Origin: Owenia fusiformis
Lineage: Eukaryota > Annelida > Polychaeta > Sabellida > Oweniidae
Direction of reading: 5' to 3'
Assembly (NCBI GenBank): GCA_903813345.2
Contig: CAIIXF020000002.1
Coordinates: forward strand, 6,067,772 to 6,131,771
DNA length: 64,000 bases
Shown: positions 11,288 through 20,950 of the stretch, one piece after another
Numbering within the stretch: position 1 is the stretch's first letter
How the letters are laid out: each line of letters opens with the position of its first letter
Notes under the pieces: model-generated
Told to the model about the DNA's origin: nothing
Databases searched by the model: none
The model's input: the letters and a program-made list of their open reading frames with translations, nothing else
Translations under genes and position numbers: made by a program

Positions 11288-11639
11288 CATTTTCAGGCTG
11301 TAAAAAACTTAGTTTTGTTCACAAACATTCGTTGCTTCCTGCAAAGTACTACATCATTAATCTAGCCAATAAACCCTACTCTCAACATCTCTGTCAAGTG
11401 ATAATGCAAATAAAACTTGTAAGTTAAATTTTGATTCATATCTATTTATTTCTAACTAGTTTGGCTAGTTTGGCACAATCAATTGTTATTTACAGAATTT
11501 ATAGCAAATAAAAAATAATTTTAATAATATATATTTTAATATTAAAAATTAACACTAATGATTAGCCTCTTGTATACAGTGAGATCATGTCATGGTATTG
11601 CCACTTCCTATCAAAATCACAAAACATTTATTTTGCTTG

Positions 11640-11874
11640 TTAACTCATTTGCTACGAATGACGTGATATGACGTCATAAAGCACATAGGTTGACTACAGA
11701 GGATGTATTTATTCTGAAAGAGTATATCATATGCTTTAAAATGATATGTATATGTTTGCCCATGTATCATGTATATACTGTACTTAACATATTATCTCAG
11801 AGGTACCATATATGACAATTTTCAAAAATTCTTCAGTATTTTAGTGCTTTTTGCCCCAGTATTGAATGAGTTAA
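11640..11874. mobile_element. TTAA-flanked inverted-repeat element
   Basis: Ends TTAACTCATT and AATGAGTTAA, 235 bp apart, again with TTAA at both ends. The interior is non-coding and includes the palindromes GACGTGATATGACGTC. Confidence 0.55.
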
Positions 11875-12392
11875 CTATACGTACATTGATACAAATGTAA
11901 ACCGTCCACTAACAGAAGTAGGTTACGTTAAATGGACATATGCTGAACAAGAACACAAATGTGTACAAAATGTCCCCACCAAGTGGTGATCCCGTGAAAT
12001 GGTTATCCTGAAAATGAGTAGACAAGACTTTACCAACACAATTTGAGGACGGAAAATCCAAAATGGCCACCTTAAAATTTACCCAGAATGCCAAAAATTT
12101 AGTCAGTTCTAGATTTTCATACTAAGAACCACCCCTGAAAATTTGAAATTGATCCGTCACACAGTTAACCAGAAAACATGTAAACAAGACTTTACAGACA
12201 ATATTTCAGGATGGAAAATCCAAAATGGCTGCCTTGACATTTACCCAGAATGTCAAAAAACTAATCTGTTTGTAGATTTTCATACTAAGAATCATCCCTG
12301 AAAATATGAAATTGATCTACCAAACGGTTCACCTGAAAACGGGTAGACAAGACTTTACAGACAAGATTTTAGGACAGAAAATCCAAAATGGC

Positions 12393-13552
12393 TGCCTTAA
12401 CATTTACGCAGAATGCAAAAAAAGTAATCAGATGTAGATTTTCATACAAAGAATCATCCCTGAAAATTTGAAATTGATCTATCAAACCGTTCTCCTAAAA
12501 ACGCGTAGACAAGACTTTACAGGCAAGATTTTAAGACGGAAAATCCAAAATGGCTGCCTTGACATTTACCCAGAATGCAAAAAAACTAATCAGTTCTAGA
12601 TTTTCATACTAAGAATCATTCCTGAAAATTTGAAATTGATCTACAAAACGGTTCACCTGAAAACGAGTAGACAAGACTTTACAGACAAGATTTTAGGACG
12701 GAAAATCCAAAATGGCTGCCTTGACATTTACCCAGAATGCCAAAAAACTAATGAGATCTAGATTTTTATACTAAGAATCATCCCTGAAAATTTGAAATTG
12801 ATCCACCAAACGGTTCACCTGAAAACGCGCAGACAAGACTTCACAGACAAGATTTTAGGACCGAAAAATCCAAAATGGCCGACAATAAAAAAGTCCTTAT
12901 GAGTTTTTGCTGATTTCTTTTTACAAAATTATCACATATAACTACTGTTAACAATAAAGTAGGCTTTTACAGCAAAGTACATCTGAAATTATTTATAAAG
13001 CTACTAAATAGTTAAAGTATGAAAACTCAAAAACACCATTCAATATGATACAAAGTATTATCGCGCGCTAACTTTTCTTAAGACATTCAAAATGGCTGAC
13101 ATGACTGAGCTAGCAGGTCCAAAACCTAATCAGATCTAGAATGAAGTGAGCTGAACAAGATGTTAAAGTTTTAAAAGCAACTGTGAAGCAGTTTTTCTTA
13201 AAGTTTGCAGACAAGGATTTTAGCATTTGACTTCAAAATGGCCGACAGGAAGTAGGTATCGAGTTAATTTTTTTTCATCCACATCTGTATGCACTCATAA
13301 GTTATCCCTGAAAATTTGAAGGTGATATCTGTAGCGGTTTTGGAGAAAACTGCCGGACGTACGGACAGACAGACGGACAGACAGACGGACAGACGGACAG
13401 ACGGACGCGCCTAGGCCGACAATATGGCCCCACACTATGTGGTGGGGACATAATAAAAACTGCCGGACGTACGGACAGACAGACGGACAGACAGACGGAC
13501 AGACGGACGCGCCTAGGCCGACAATATGGCCCCACACTATGTGGTGGGGACA
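12393..13552 (+). repeat. 1,160-bp tandem duplication, copy 1
   Basis: Starts at TGCCTTAACATTTACGCAG and ends in a GGACAGAC-type microsatellite pair. Near-identical to the next 1,160 bp by reading them side by side. The only clear differences are the lengths of the two microsatellite tracts. Confidence 0.93.
13349..13551 (+). repeat. two CGGACAGA microsatellite cassettes
   Basis: Two head-to-tail ~100-bp cassettes, each CTGCCGGACGTACGGACAGA, an (AGACGGAC)n tract, then GCGCCTAGGCCGACAATATG and a CCCCACACTATGTGGTGGGG hairpin. The first tract is one 8-bp unit longer than the second. Confidence 0.9.
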
Positions 13553-14712
13553 TGCCTTAACATTTACGCAGAATGCAAAAAAAGTAATCAGATGTAGATT
13601 TTCATACAAAGAATCATCCCTGAAAATTTGAAATTGATCTATCAAACCGTTCTCCTAAAAACGCGTAGACAAGACTTTACAGGCAAGATTTTAAGACGGA
13701 AAATCCAAAATGGCTGCCTTGACATTTACCCAGAATGCAAAAAAACTAATCAGTTCTAGATTTTCATACTAAGAATCATTCCTGAAAATTTGAAATTGAT
13801 CTACAAAACGGTTCACCTGAAAACGAGTAGACAAGACTTTACAGACAAGATTTTAGGACGGAAAATCCAAAATGGCTGCCTTGACATTTACCCAGAATGC
13901 CAAAAAACTAATGAGATCTAGATTTTTATACTAAGAATCATCCCTGAAAATTTGAAATTGATCCACCAAACGGTTCACCTGAAAACGCGCAGACAAGACT
14001 TCACAGACAAGATTTTAGGACCGAAAAATCCAAAATGGCCGACAATAAAAAAGTCCTTATGAGTTTTTGCTGATTTCTTTTTACAAAATTATCACATATA
14101 ACTACTGTTAACAATAAAGTAGGCTTTTACAGCAAAGTACATCTGAAATTATTTATAAAGCTACTAAATAGTTAAAGTATGAAAACTCAAAAACACCATT
14201 CAATATGATACAAAGTATTATCGCGCGCTAACTTTTCTTAAGACATTCAAAATGGCTGACATGACTGAGCTAGCAGGTCCAAAACCTAATCAGATCTAGA
14301 ATGAAGTGAGCTGAACAAGATGTTAAAGTTTTAAAAGCAACTGTGAAGCAGTTTTTCTTAAAGTTTGCAGACAAGGATTTTAGCATTTGACTTCAAAATG
14401 GCCGACAGGAAGTAGGTATCGAGTTAATTTTTTTTCATCCACATCTGTATGCACTCATAAGTTATCCCTGAAAATTTGAAGGTGATATCTGTAGCGGTTT
14501 TGGAGAAAACTGCCGGACGTACGGACAGACAGACGGACAGACAGACGGACAGACGGACGCGCCTAGGCCGACAATATGGCCCCACACTATGTGGTGGGGA
14601 CATAATAAAAACTGCCGGACGTACGGACAGACAGACGGACAGACAGACGGACAGACGGACAGACGGACGCGCCTAGGCCGACAATATGGCCCCACACTAT
14701 GTGGTGGGGACA
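13553..14712 (+). repeat. 1,160-bp tandem duplication, copy 2
   Basis: Second copy of the block at 12393, starting at the same TGCCTTAACATTTACGCAG joined directly to the hairpin end of copy 1. Near-complete identity indicates a recent unequal exchange, or an assembly duplication. Confidence 0.93.
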
Positions 14713-14719
14713 TAATAAA
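14509..14719 (+). repeat. two CGGACAGA microsatellite cassettes, second pair
   Basis: Same cassettes as at 13349 but with the tract lengths swapped: here the first is short and the second is long. Open frames rich in SVCPSVCP on the minus strand come from the 8-bp tract and are artefacts. Confidence 0.9.
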
Positions 14720-14932
14720 AGGCTTGTGTCCTATGCACAATGATGTGAATAAAACCTGAATCTAATACTTTATTAATTTACCCTGAAATAACATATAGTG
14801 CTGAATATTGCACATGCAAAACAAAATGGCCACACTTTGTTATTTACCCAGCATGCCAAAAACCTAACCAGATCTTGACATTAGTTTGTTTTTGCAGTTC
14901 AAGTTGAACAATATTCTAGCTATGGCCAACAA

Positions 14933-15410
14933 AGTACTGTGCACCGGGTATTGTTCGCGTGCGATTTAATTTCACTTTGTTCGCGAATGTAGTAAAATCG
15001 CGAACATTTATCGTCGCAAAATTTGTCTTTTAAATCCCCGGGGGTTTGACCCGGGACTTTTTTATATGTTATGTTCGGTGTAAAACAGTTCGTCCAGTGT
15101 TGTTGGGCAATAATTCAAAAAAGGCCTAAAATGTCTAACATTATTAGCTTATTAGGCCAACAAAGGCAAGAACTGTTGACGGCAATGATATCCTACAAAT
15201 TGAAGTTGAAAAAGCCATTCAAGAATATTCAAATAAATGCCCTAAACGTGGGAAATACAAACATTATTCGGATTCTGAACGGGCTAAAATAGCCAGATCC
15301 GCATTGATTCACGGTAATCAACTCAAATCCGCAATTAAATAGCTGCGAAATTTCAATTTTGAAGAATCGCGAAAATTTATAGCGTCAAAATTTACCAGGA
15401 GTACAGTACT
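14933..15410. mobile_element. inverted-repeat element with CGCGAA-rich arms
   Basis: Left end AGTACTGTGCACCGGGTA, right end TTACCAGGAGTACAGTACT (inverted). Both arms are rich in CGCGAA and CGTCGCAAAAT words. No coding sequence is credible inside; the 73-codon frame at 15071 is chance. Confidence 0.5.
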
Positions 15411-15625
15411 TGCGTGACATTTCAAATGCAATAAAAACAAGGCATAAACATGTCACAATGTCATCACCTTGTAAGTTATTGCAAATTTTTGCAGAGGCTG
15501 CAAATTGTTAAAGACACCAAACGCAAGATGTTACAGACATCTATATATTGGCCACTAATATTCTGAGCTAGTTTTGAATCAGAGGCTCCAGATGCTGCCA
15601 CTGAATGGAGTAATTATAAATGTTT

Positions 15626-15885
15626 CTATGCTACAAATGGTATAATCGCACGTCGTTCTTTCGGGTACTTCTTAAATTCTTTCTTGTACCAATCATGGCA
15701 GAGCATGGCGGCCATATACTGGTTCATCCAGACAAAAAGGACAATGCTCCACATGGTAATATTGCTGTAACCCACGATGGTGATGAAAGAAAAGTATATG
15801 ATACACTCTGCCAAGTAATGAGGACAGGAGACGTAATCAAACCAGTCGCCACTGGGAATCTGGTGCTGTAGAGTTTGTACTGCGC
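15626..15885 (-). CDS. SRD5A3: polyprenol reductase, exon 5 (C-terminus)
   Basis: Last of five exons (26095-26273, 20191-20339, 17944-18135, 16994-17116, 15626-15885) that join in frame to a 300-residue protein; human SRD5A3 has 318. The enzyme reduces polyprenol to dolichol with NADPH at the ER membrane, supplying the lipid carrier for N-glycosylation. This exon completes a Gly codon, then encodes HQIPSGDWFDYVSCPHYLAE (residues about 222-241), the conserved C-terminal steroid 5-alpha-reductase signature, two more membrane segments, and a basic tail with YPKERRAIIPF ending in TAG. The match to vertebrate SRD5A3 in this tail is close. The acceptor is CTATTTCCAG. Its first dozen bases are repeated in the neighbouring 94-bp array. 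Confidence 0.95.
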
Positions 15886-16560
15886 CTGGAAATAGAACAT
15901 AATGCACATGTTATCCAATATGAGGTTCAGGATATTGAGATTATCCTGAGGTGAATATAATTTTGTATGACACCTGAAAATACAACATAATGTACATGTA
16001 TATGTTATCCTATTTGAGGTTCAGGATATTGATATTATTCTGAGGTGAATATAATTTTGTACTGCACCTGAAAATACAACACAATGTACATGTATATGTT
16101 ATCCTATTTGAGGTTCAGGATATTGATATTATCCTGAGTTAGATATAATCTTGTACTACACCTGAAAATACAACACAATGTACATGTATATGTTATCCTA
16201 TTTGAGGTTCAGGATATTGATATTATTCTGAGGTGAATATAATTTTGTACTACACCTGAAAATACAACATAATGTACATGTATATGTTATCCTATTTGAG
16301 GTTCAGGATATTGATATTATTCTGAGGTGAATATAATTTTGTACTGCACCTGAAAATATAACATAATGTACATGTATATGTTATCTTATTTGAGGTTCAG
16401 GATATTGGGATTATTCTGAGGTGAATATAATTTTGTACTACAACTGAAAATAGAACATAATGTACATGTATATGTTATCCTATTTGAGGTTCAGGATATT
16501 GGAATTATCCTGAGGTGACTATAATTTTGTACTACACCTGAAAATAGAACATATGTACAT
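15886..16560 (-). repeat. 94-bp minisatellite repeating the exon 5 splice acceptor
   Basis: Seven units spaced exactly 94 bp (landmark CCTGAAAAT or its variants at 15973, 16067, 16161, 16255, 16349, 16443 and 16537). In the transcribed orientation each carries TATTTTCAG|GTGCAGTACAA or a close variant. The true exon 5 start, TATTTCCAG|GCGCAGTACAA, is the eighth unit (spacing 88 bp). The array fills the exon-5 side of intron 4. Confidence 0.93.
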
Positions 16561-16993
16561 GTACACCATAGCTGGAATAGATGAGTTTGGGGTAGATATA
16601 TGTCATATCTAAGAAACAGGATGGATATAGGTAATCTGTATCCCACTTAAGAGACATATATACAGTCATTGAAACAAGTGATAAGAATGAAAATGACAGC
16701 CACTACGCAACATGCCTGTACTAGTGTAGTGAACAACTACACCAAATAAATTCAAGTTAACAGACATGACGTCCATATTTTATTGTATGTTTAGTAAAAT
16801 GGCCATAAAGTCTGGAATATTGAAAACAAACTTAATGTACTTTGTACAATGAAAGAACATTGAACAAGGTTTCATTGAGCCCATGCTAAATGACTGAGTT
16901 ATTAACATTTGTTTGGGTTACCTTTTTTGGCTCACTCCGTATATTTCCTGACTTTTTGGCTCAAAAACATAGGCATACTGAGATTTTTTTTAC

Positions 16994-17116
16994 CTGTTTT
17001 TGTTTTTCTGAGGTTTGCAAATATGATGTGCGCAGTATGGTGATGCCATGTGGCCCATATAAACAACACAAGACCAACAGCATGATTCCACGTTATAATA
17101 TCACCGAGGAAATCCC
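16994..17116 (-). CDS. SRD5A3: polyprenol reductase, exon 4
   Basis: 123 bp, bounded by a GTTTTCAG acceptor and a GTAAAA donor, phase 1 at both sides, so exact skipping would keep the frame. Encodes residues about 174-214: a hydrophobic helix (VGLVLFIWATWHH) and ANLRKTKTG. It corresponds to the human segment ending GNLRKNKAG. The N-L-R residues belong to the NADPH-binding region conserved in the 5-alpha-reductase family. Confidence 0.93.
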
Positions 17117-17239
17117 CTGAAAACACATTTTGACAATCATTCAGTGATAGAGTGCAGTGAAAAGTAACTTTTTACTAAAACTGAAAACAATATTTCCTCA
17201 ACAATGTCTTATCAGTATAGTCGTATCCTTGTTATCTTC

Positions 17240-17752
17240 AATTTTCCTCACCTTTTAAATTTGCCTCACCTTTTAAGATATACCTTACCTTTTAAGATTT
17301 TCCTCACCTTTTAAGATTTGCCTTACCTTTTAAGATTTTCCTCACCTTTTAAGATTTGCCTTACCTTTTAAATTTGCCTCACCTTTTAACTAAAGATTTT
17401 CCTCACCTTTTAAGATTTGCCTTACCTTTTAAGATTTTCCTCACCTTTTAAGATTTGCCTTACCTTTTAAGATTTTCCTCACCTTTTAAGATTTGCCTTA
17501 CCTTTTAAATTTGCCTCACCTTTTAAGATTTGCCTTACCTTTTAAGATTTTCCTCACCTTTTAAGATTTGCCTTACCTTTTAAGATTTTCCTCACCTTTT
17601 AAGATTTGCCTTACCTTTTAAATTTGCCTCACCTTTTAAGATTTTCCTCACCTTTTAAGATTTGCCTTACCTTTTAAGATTTTCCTCACCTTTTAAGATT
17701 TGCCTTACCTTTTAAGATTTTCCTCACCTTTTTTTGCCTCACCTTTTCAGAC
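17240..17752 (-). repeat. 19-bp minisatellite of donor-like sequences in SRD5A3 intron 3
   Basis: About 27 copies of TTCCTCACCTTTTAAGAT and GCCTTACCTTTTAAGAT units, mostly alternating as 38-bp dimers. Read in the SRD5A3 sense direction they give TTAAAAGGTGAGG and TTAAAAGGTAAGG, that is AAG|GTGAGG and AAG|GTAAGG, close to the 5' splice-site consensus. The array takes up about 60% of intron 3 (17117-17943). Confidence 0.93.
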
Positions 17753-17943
17753 CCTGGCCATAGCTCGGTGTTTTTGGTTCTTGACGGAACCAACTTTGTC
17801 AAGTGAATGAAAAACTGGTTGCATTTAACACTTGACACTTAATATTTTAAGGAGTTTTATATCTTTTGATATCCTATCCCTAATTGTTACTATAAAACAT
17901 ATTCACTCTGTACACATCTCAATGTTCACACTTTTTACTCTAC

Positions 17944-18135
17944 CTTGGTATAGCTCTAACTTTGGAGCCTCTGCCAACGCTGCAAACCCAAATGTTGAAT
18001 ACAAGAGGATCCCCAGTGTGTAATGCAGTAGATTTATTGTCCCTTTTGAATATACACTGATGTAGATACATTCATAGAGACGTCTTGCATCTTGAATGAA
18101 CATCAAGGCTATCACCATGGTAGCAGACACTGCAT
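17944..18135 (-). CDS. SRD5A3: polyprenol reductase, exon 3
   Basis: 192 bp, encoding residues about 110-173. The segment DARRLYECIYISVYSKGTIN aligns with human [20 protein letters not shown], followed by a transmembrane stretch (YTLGILLYSTFGFAAL). The acceptor TGTTCCAG keeps the reading frame; an alternative AG 22 bp further upstream would introduce a stop. The donor CAAG|GTAGAG is weaker than the decoy-like motifs in the following intron. A family F element ends 26 bp upstream of the exon. Confidence 0.92.
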
Positions 18136-18161
18136 CTGGAACATTTTTATACACCTAGGTA

Positions 18162-18405
18162 CAGGGTGACACAAAAAATGCCACTCACTAATTTTAGATT
18201 AACTTTCTCAATAGTTAAGGATTGTTCATGATTTTTTTATGTGAAGATGGAGTGTTCAATAGATAAAAGATAAGTATGCTTGCAATGCATAGCATCCAAA
18301 ACCTAGAAATTAAGAGATATCTCATTTTCCATGGCGGCCCCCAGATTCCTTAATTATTGAGAAAGTTATACCAAAATTAGTGGGTGGTATTTTTGTATCA
18401 CTCTG
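18162..18405. mobile_element. family F miniature inverted-repeat element
   Basis: 244 bp. The left end CAGGGTGACACAAAAAATGC and right end (inverted) CAGAGTGATACAAAAATACC continue as ~60-bp arms with matching CACTAATTTT and ACTTTCTCAATA words. Flanked by TA on both sides (18160-18161, 18406-18407), as in Tc1/mariner insertions. It sits in SRD5A3 intron 2 immediately upstream of exon 3. Confidence 0.88.
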
Positions 18406-18680
18406 TACTTTGTACACAACAGGGTTAAATTTCACTTCATTAAGAAGCACTTGGATAAAAAATAGTGCTAAGGATTTTTGAGTTAATGCTACACAGACAC
18501 AGAAATCTATCTTTATGAAGCTTTTAGTCAAAATGCTTCGTAAGTGGACCAATTTGACCCTGCTGCGAAACAAGCACAACAGGCAATAGGCCGACAGATA
18601 GATGGCGGTAAATTGCAAAACTAATCTGCCATCTATCTGTCAACCTAGTATGTACATGTATGCCTGTTGAAAATAGTAGA

Positions 18681-20052
18681 ATTCACCTTTCCCCAAAGTC
18701 CAAAGTGTACTCATTTGACCGCTTCGCTGATTGGACGATGAAAATCAATGACGTCAAAGCAGGGCACATTTCGCGCCAAAACTTCAATTAGTATTAGATC
18801 GCCGATTGAGTGAAATAGATCTCATTATAAAATGATAACAAAACTAAGTGAAATATATTTTTCTGACTATTTTGTCTTAAGCTGTGTCTTAAATACACCA
18901 TCCGGTAAATCAAACCATAGAAATAATTGTGATACGAGTGCTCATCTTTGAACAAAGTGAATCCAACTACGCAAACCAGATTGACAATCATTCAAACAAT
19001 AATATACATTTATCATGATTATTCAATTAAATAGTTCATTATGTTTCTAATAAAAAGTATATGAGGAACAGTTTTAAATGTCAGAGTCCACTTGCATTTT
19101 TCTCATCGGGTTGACCCAATAATTTGCGATTGCTCATGGTCAAATTATATATTGAAGTAACTGACTCATATTCATCATACTGTAGTAGTTTGCATTTTAA
19201 TTGCAATTCAAAGCTTAATTACAGGCCCGTAGTCAAAAAGTTGCCCCTTAGTAAAACCGCTCCCCAAAGTAAATCCTGACTACAGGCTTGAATTGCCGGA
19301 GTTTCTCTCTTGTAGGTCTACGTCCAAAAATATCCTGATAGTTCTCTTAAAGATCGATATTTATAAGAACGCCCATGGGCTTTTCAAGAGATAAATCTCT
19401 TGAAATAGACGATCGTGGGTAAAACAAGCAACTCTGGTACATTGTCTCAAAGCATACATGAACGACTTTAACATTGTTCAGTGAAATTAGTCATCACTCA
19501 TGTAACCATTGTCAAATTCTTTGGCAGATATAAAAGTAACATTGTCATGTGGTACAATAGCTGGCTGAATGTAAGCGATAATAACGCACCGTTGGCCCAG
19601 ATTTGAGAGTCGAATACTTTTTCTTCAAGGTTAAGCCGTATCCCCTTCTTCACCCCATGAGAAAATATTACACGAACTTAAGATTACCATGAGATGTTGA
19701 CATTTTGACAGTCAAGAACTAAACATGGGGTTTTGTACAGTCTGCGTAATTTGAAAATGTACAGGAAACATTGGACTCTTCACATTAATATTTCTCTATT
19801 TATTTAATTTCCCAGAACATAAAGAAGGGGGAATATAGACGTGAGTATAATTAATTCAATTCCATGACATTTATCATAAATATTATTACTATTCAACATA
19901 ATTTGACAATAAAAGTAACCCGTTTCCGTCACGATTCACATTGACTCCTAATGTGTTTAGATTTTCCCGCGAAAATCTGCCCTACTCTGATGTCAGAGAT
20001 TTCAGATTTGCTAATTATAATATTCATGAGCTGACTTTGGGGAAAGGTGAAT
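18681..20052. mobile_element. inverted-repeat element in SRD5A3 intron 2
   Basis: ATTCACCTTTCCCCAAAGTC on the left mirrors GACTTTGGGGAAAGGTGAAT on the right. Similarity continues inward for ~80 bp (CAGGGCACATTTCGCG versus CGCGAAAATCTGCCCT). The 1.37-kb body has no transposase frame that I can see, so it is non-autonomous or decayed. Confidence 0.65.
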
Positions 20053-20190
20053 AACATTTTATTTAATTTGCATAATATATATGCAAATCATTTGGGACCA
20101 GAACCAATTCATGTTTTTTTGTTACTTGTATATAAAATACTATTCATTCAATTATCTCATTCAATCTCAAAAACATTATTTTATACTTAC

Positions 20191-20339
20191 TTGTTCGTAT
20201 GATTTTTGGTTCACTTAAATAGTCAAGTACGCCCTTGTATAGTGCTGGCGGTGCCACTCCCATGAAATATGACCTGCCTACTATCAATAGGACCACCCCC
20301 TGTGCCAACACGCCAATTGCATAGAAATGGATGAAAAAC
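20191..20339 (-). CDS. SRD5A3: polyprenol reductase, exon 2
   Basis: 149 bp, from a TATTTTCAG acceptor to a GTAAGT donor, too short to show as a long open frame. Starts with the last base of an Arg codon and reads FFIHFYAIGVLAQGVVLLIV, aligning with the human [20 protein letters not shown] segment. GRSYFMGVAPPALYKGVLDY and a short tail follow. Covers residues about 60-109, with one membrane helix. Confidence 0.9.
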
Positions 20340-20723
20340 CTGAAAATACATAAATAGTGCCTAGATTTATATACTGTGAGAAATCACCTCAGTTCAGTTA
20401 TCTTTTTTTACCACAATCGCAAAACTAAAGCGCACACGAAAAAAACTGGGAGTCACAGATCCAGATCCAGTCCCTATTGGTAGTAGGCTCGATTATTTTA
20501 TGGCTTTATCAACAGACGCTTTCTTGAATGTGTGGCTTTAGTAATTGGAGATGAAGCTAACAACAGTACGCATCATTTGAGGAATGACACGTGATATTTA
20601 TTGATTAACTGACTCTAAAATCAGGGTAATATATATTTTCCGAAGATTTTGTGTCTTGTCATTGAGTTCATTATTGAGCCTAGACACCAAGAAGAGGTAT
20701 CTGGCAGAGGTCCGTGCTGGGAG

Positions 20724-20860
20724 TGTCATAATGTCTTAATTATGTTAATTAGATGCTTTATGTTATGTCATAATTGTACAAAATGTGTTACGTCACAATC
20801 TATGGAATAAACGCAGTTGATAGTCAGACACGACACGAGTGAAGTTCAGTTCTCATAACA
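20724..20860 (+). repeat. 5' LTR (137 bp)
   Basis: Starts TGTCATAATG, ends CTCATAACA, so has the TG...CA termini. Contains GGAATAAACG, giving an AATAAA polyadenylation signal. Base-for-base the same as 25300-25436 as far as I can read. Confidence 0.97.
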
Positions 20861-20878
20861 TGGTGACTAGATGTGGTT
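20861..20878 (+). promoter_or_regulatory. putative primer-binding site
   Basis: TGGTGACTAGATGTGGTT begins at the base after the LTR. TGG is the expected complement of a tRNA CCA end. I cannot say which tRNA. Confidence 0.65.
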
Positions 20879-20950
20879 AAAATTGGATTAAATTGGTGTT
20901 TATGCCGGATATTACTCATATATAGTGCCCGATAATCCTATAGGACAGTA

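Larger units (their letters stand above)
11985..14900 (+). repeat. ~162-bp satellite array with a large tandem duplication
   Basis: Six fairly regular units with the landmark CCAAAATGGCTGCCTTGACA at about 12060, 12222, 12384, 12545, 12706 and 12868 (spacing 161-164 bp). More diverged units (AAAATGGCTGAC, AAAATGGCCGAC) follow to 13240. Part of the array plus its flank is then repeated as a 1,160-bp block. A last diverged unit is near 14825. No gene is present. Confidence 0.9.

Noticed and set aside
13295-14740. Minus-strand frames rich in SVCPSVCP
   Set aside because: Arise from the 8-bp AGACGGAC microsatellite inside duplicated cassettes.
15071-15292. 73-codon plus-strand frame
   Set aside because: Inside an inverted-repeat element; no similarity to transposases, no splice signals.
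17240-17752. CRISPR or promoter array
   Set aside because: Head-to-tail 19-bp repeats without spacers inside a gene intron; a minisatellite.
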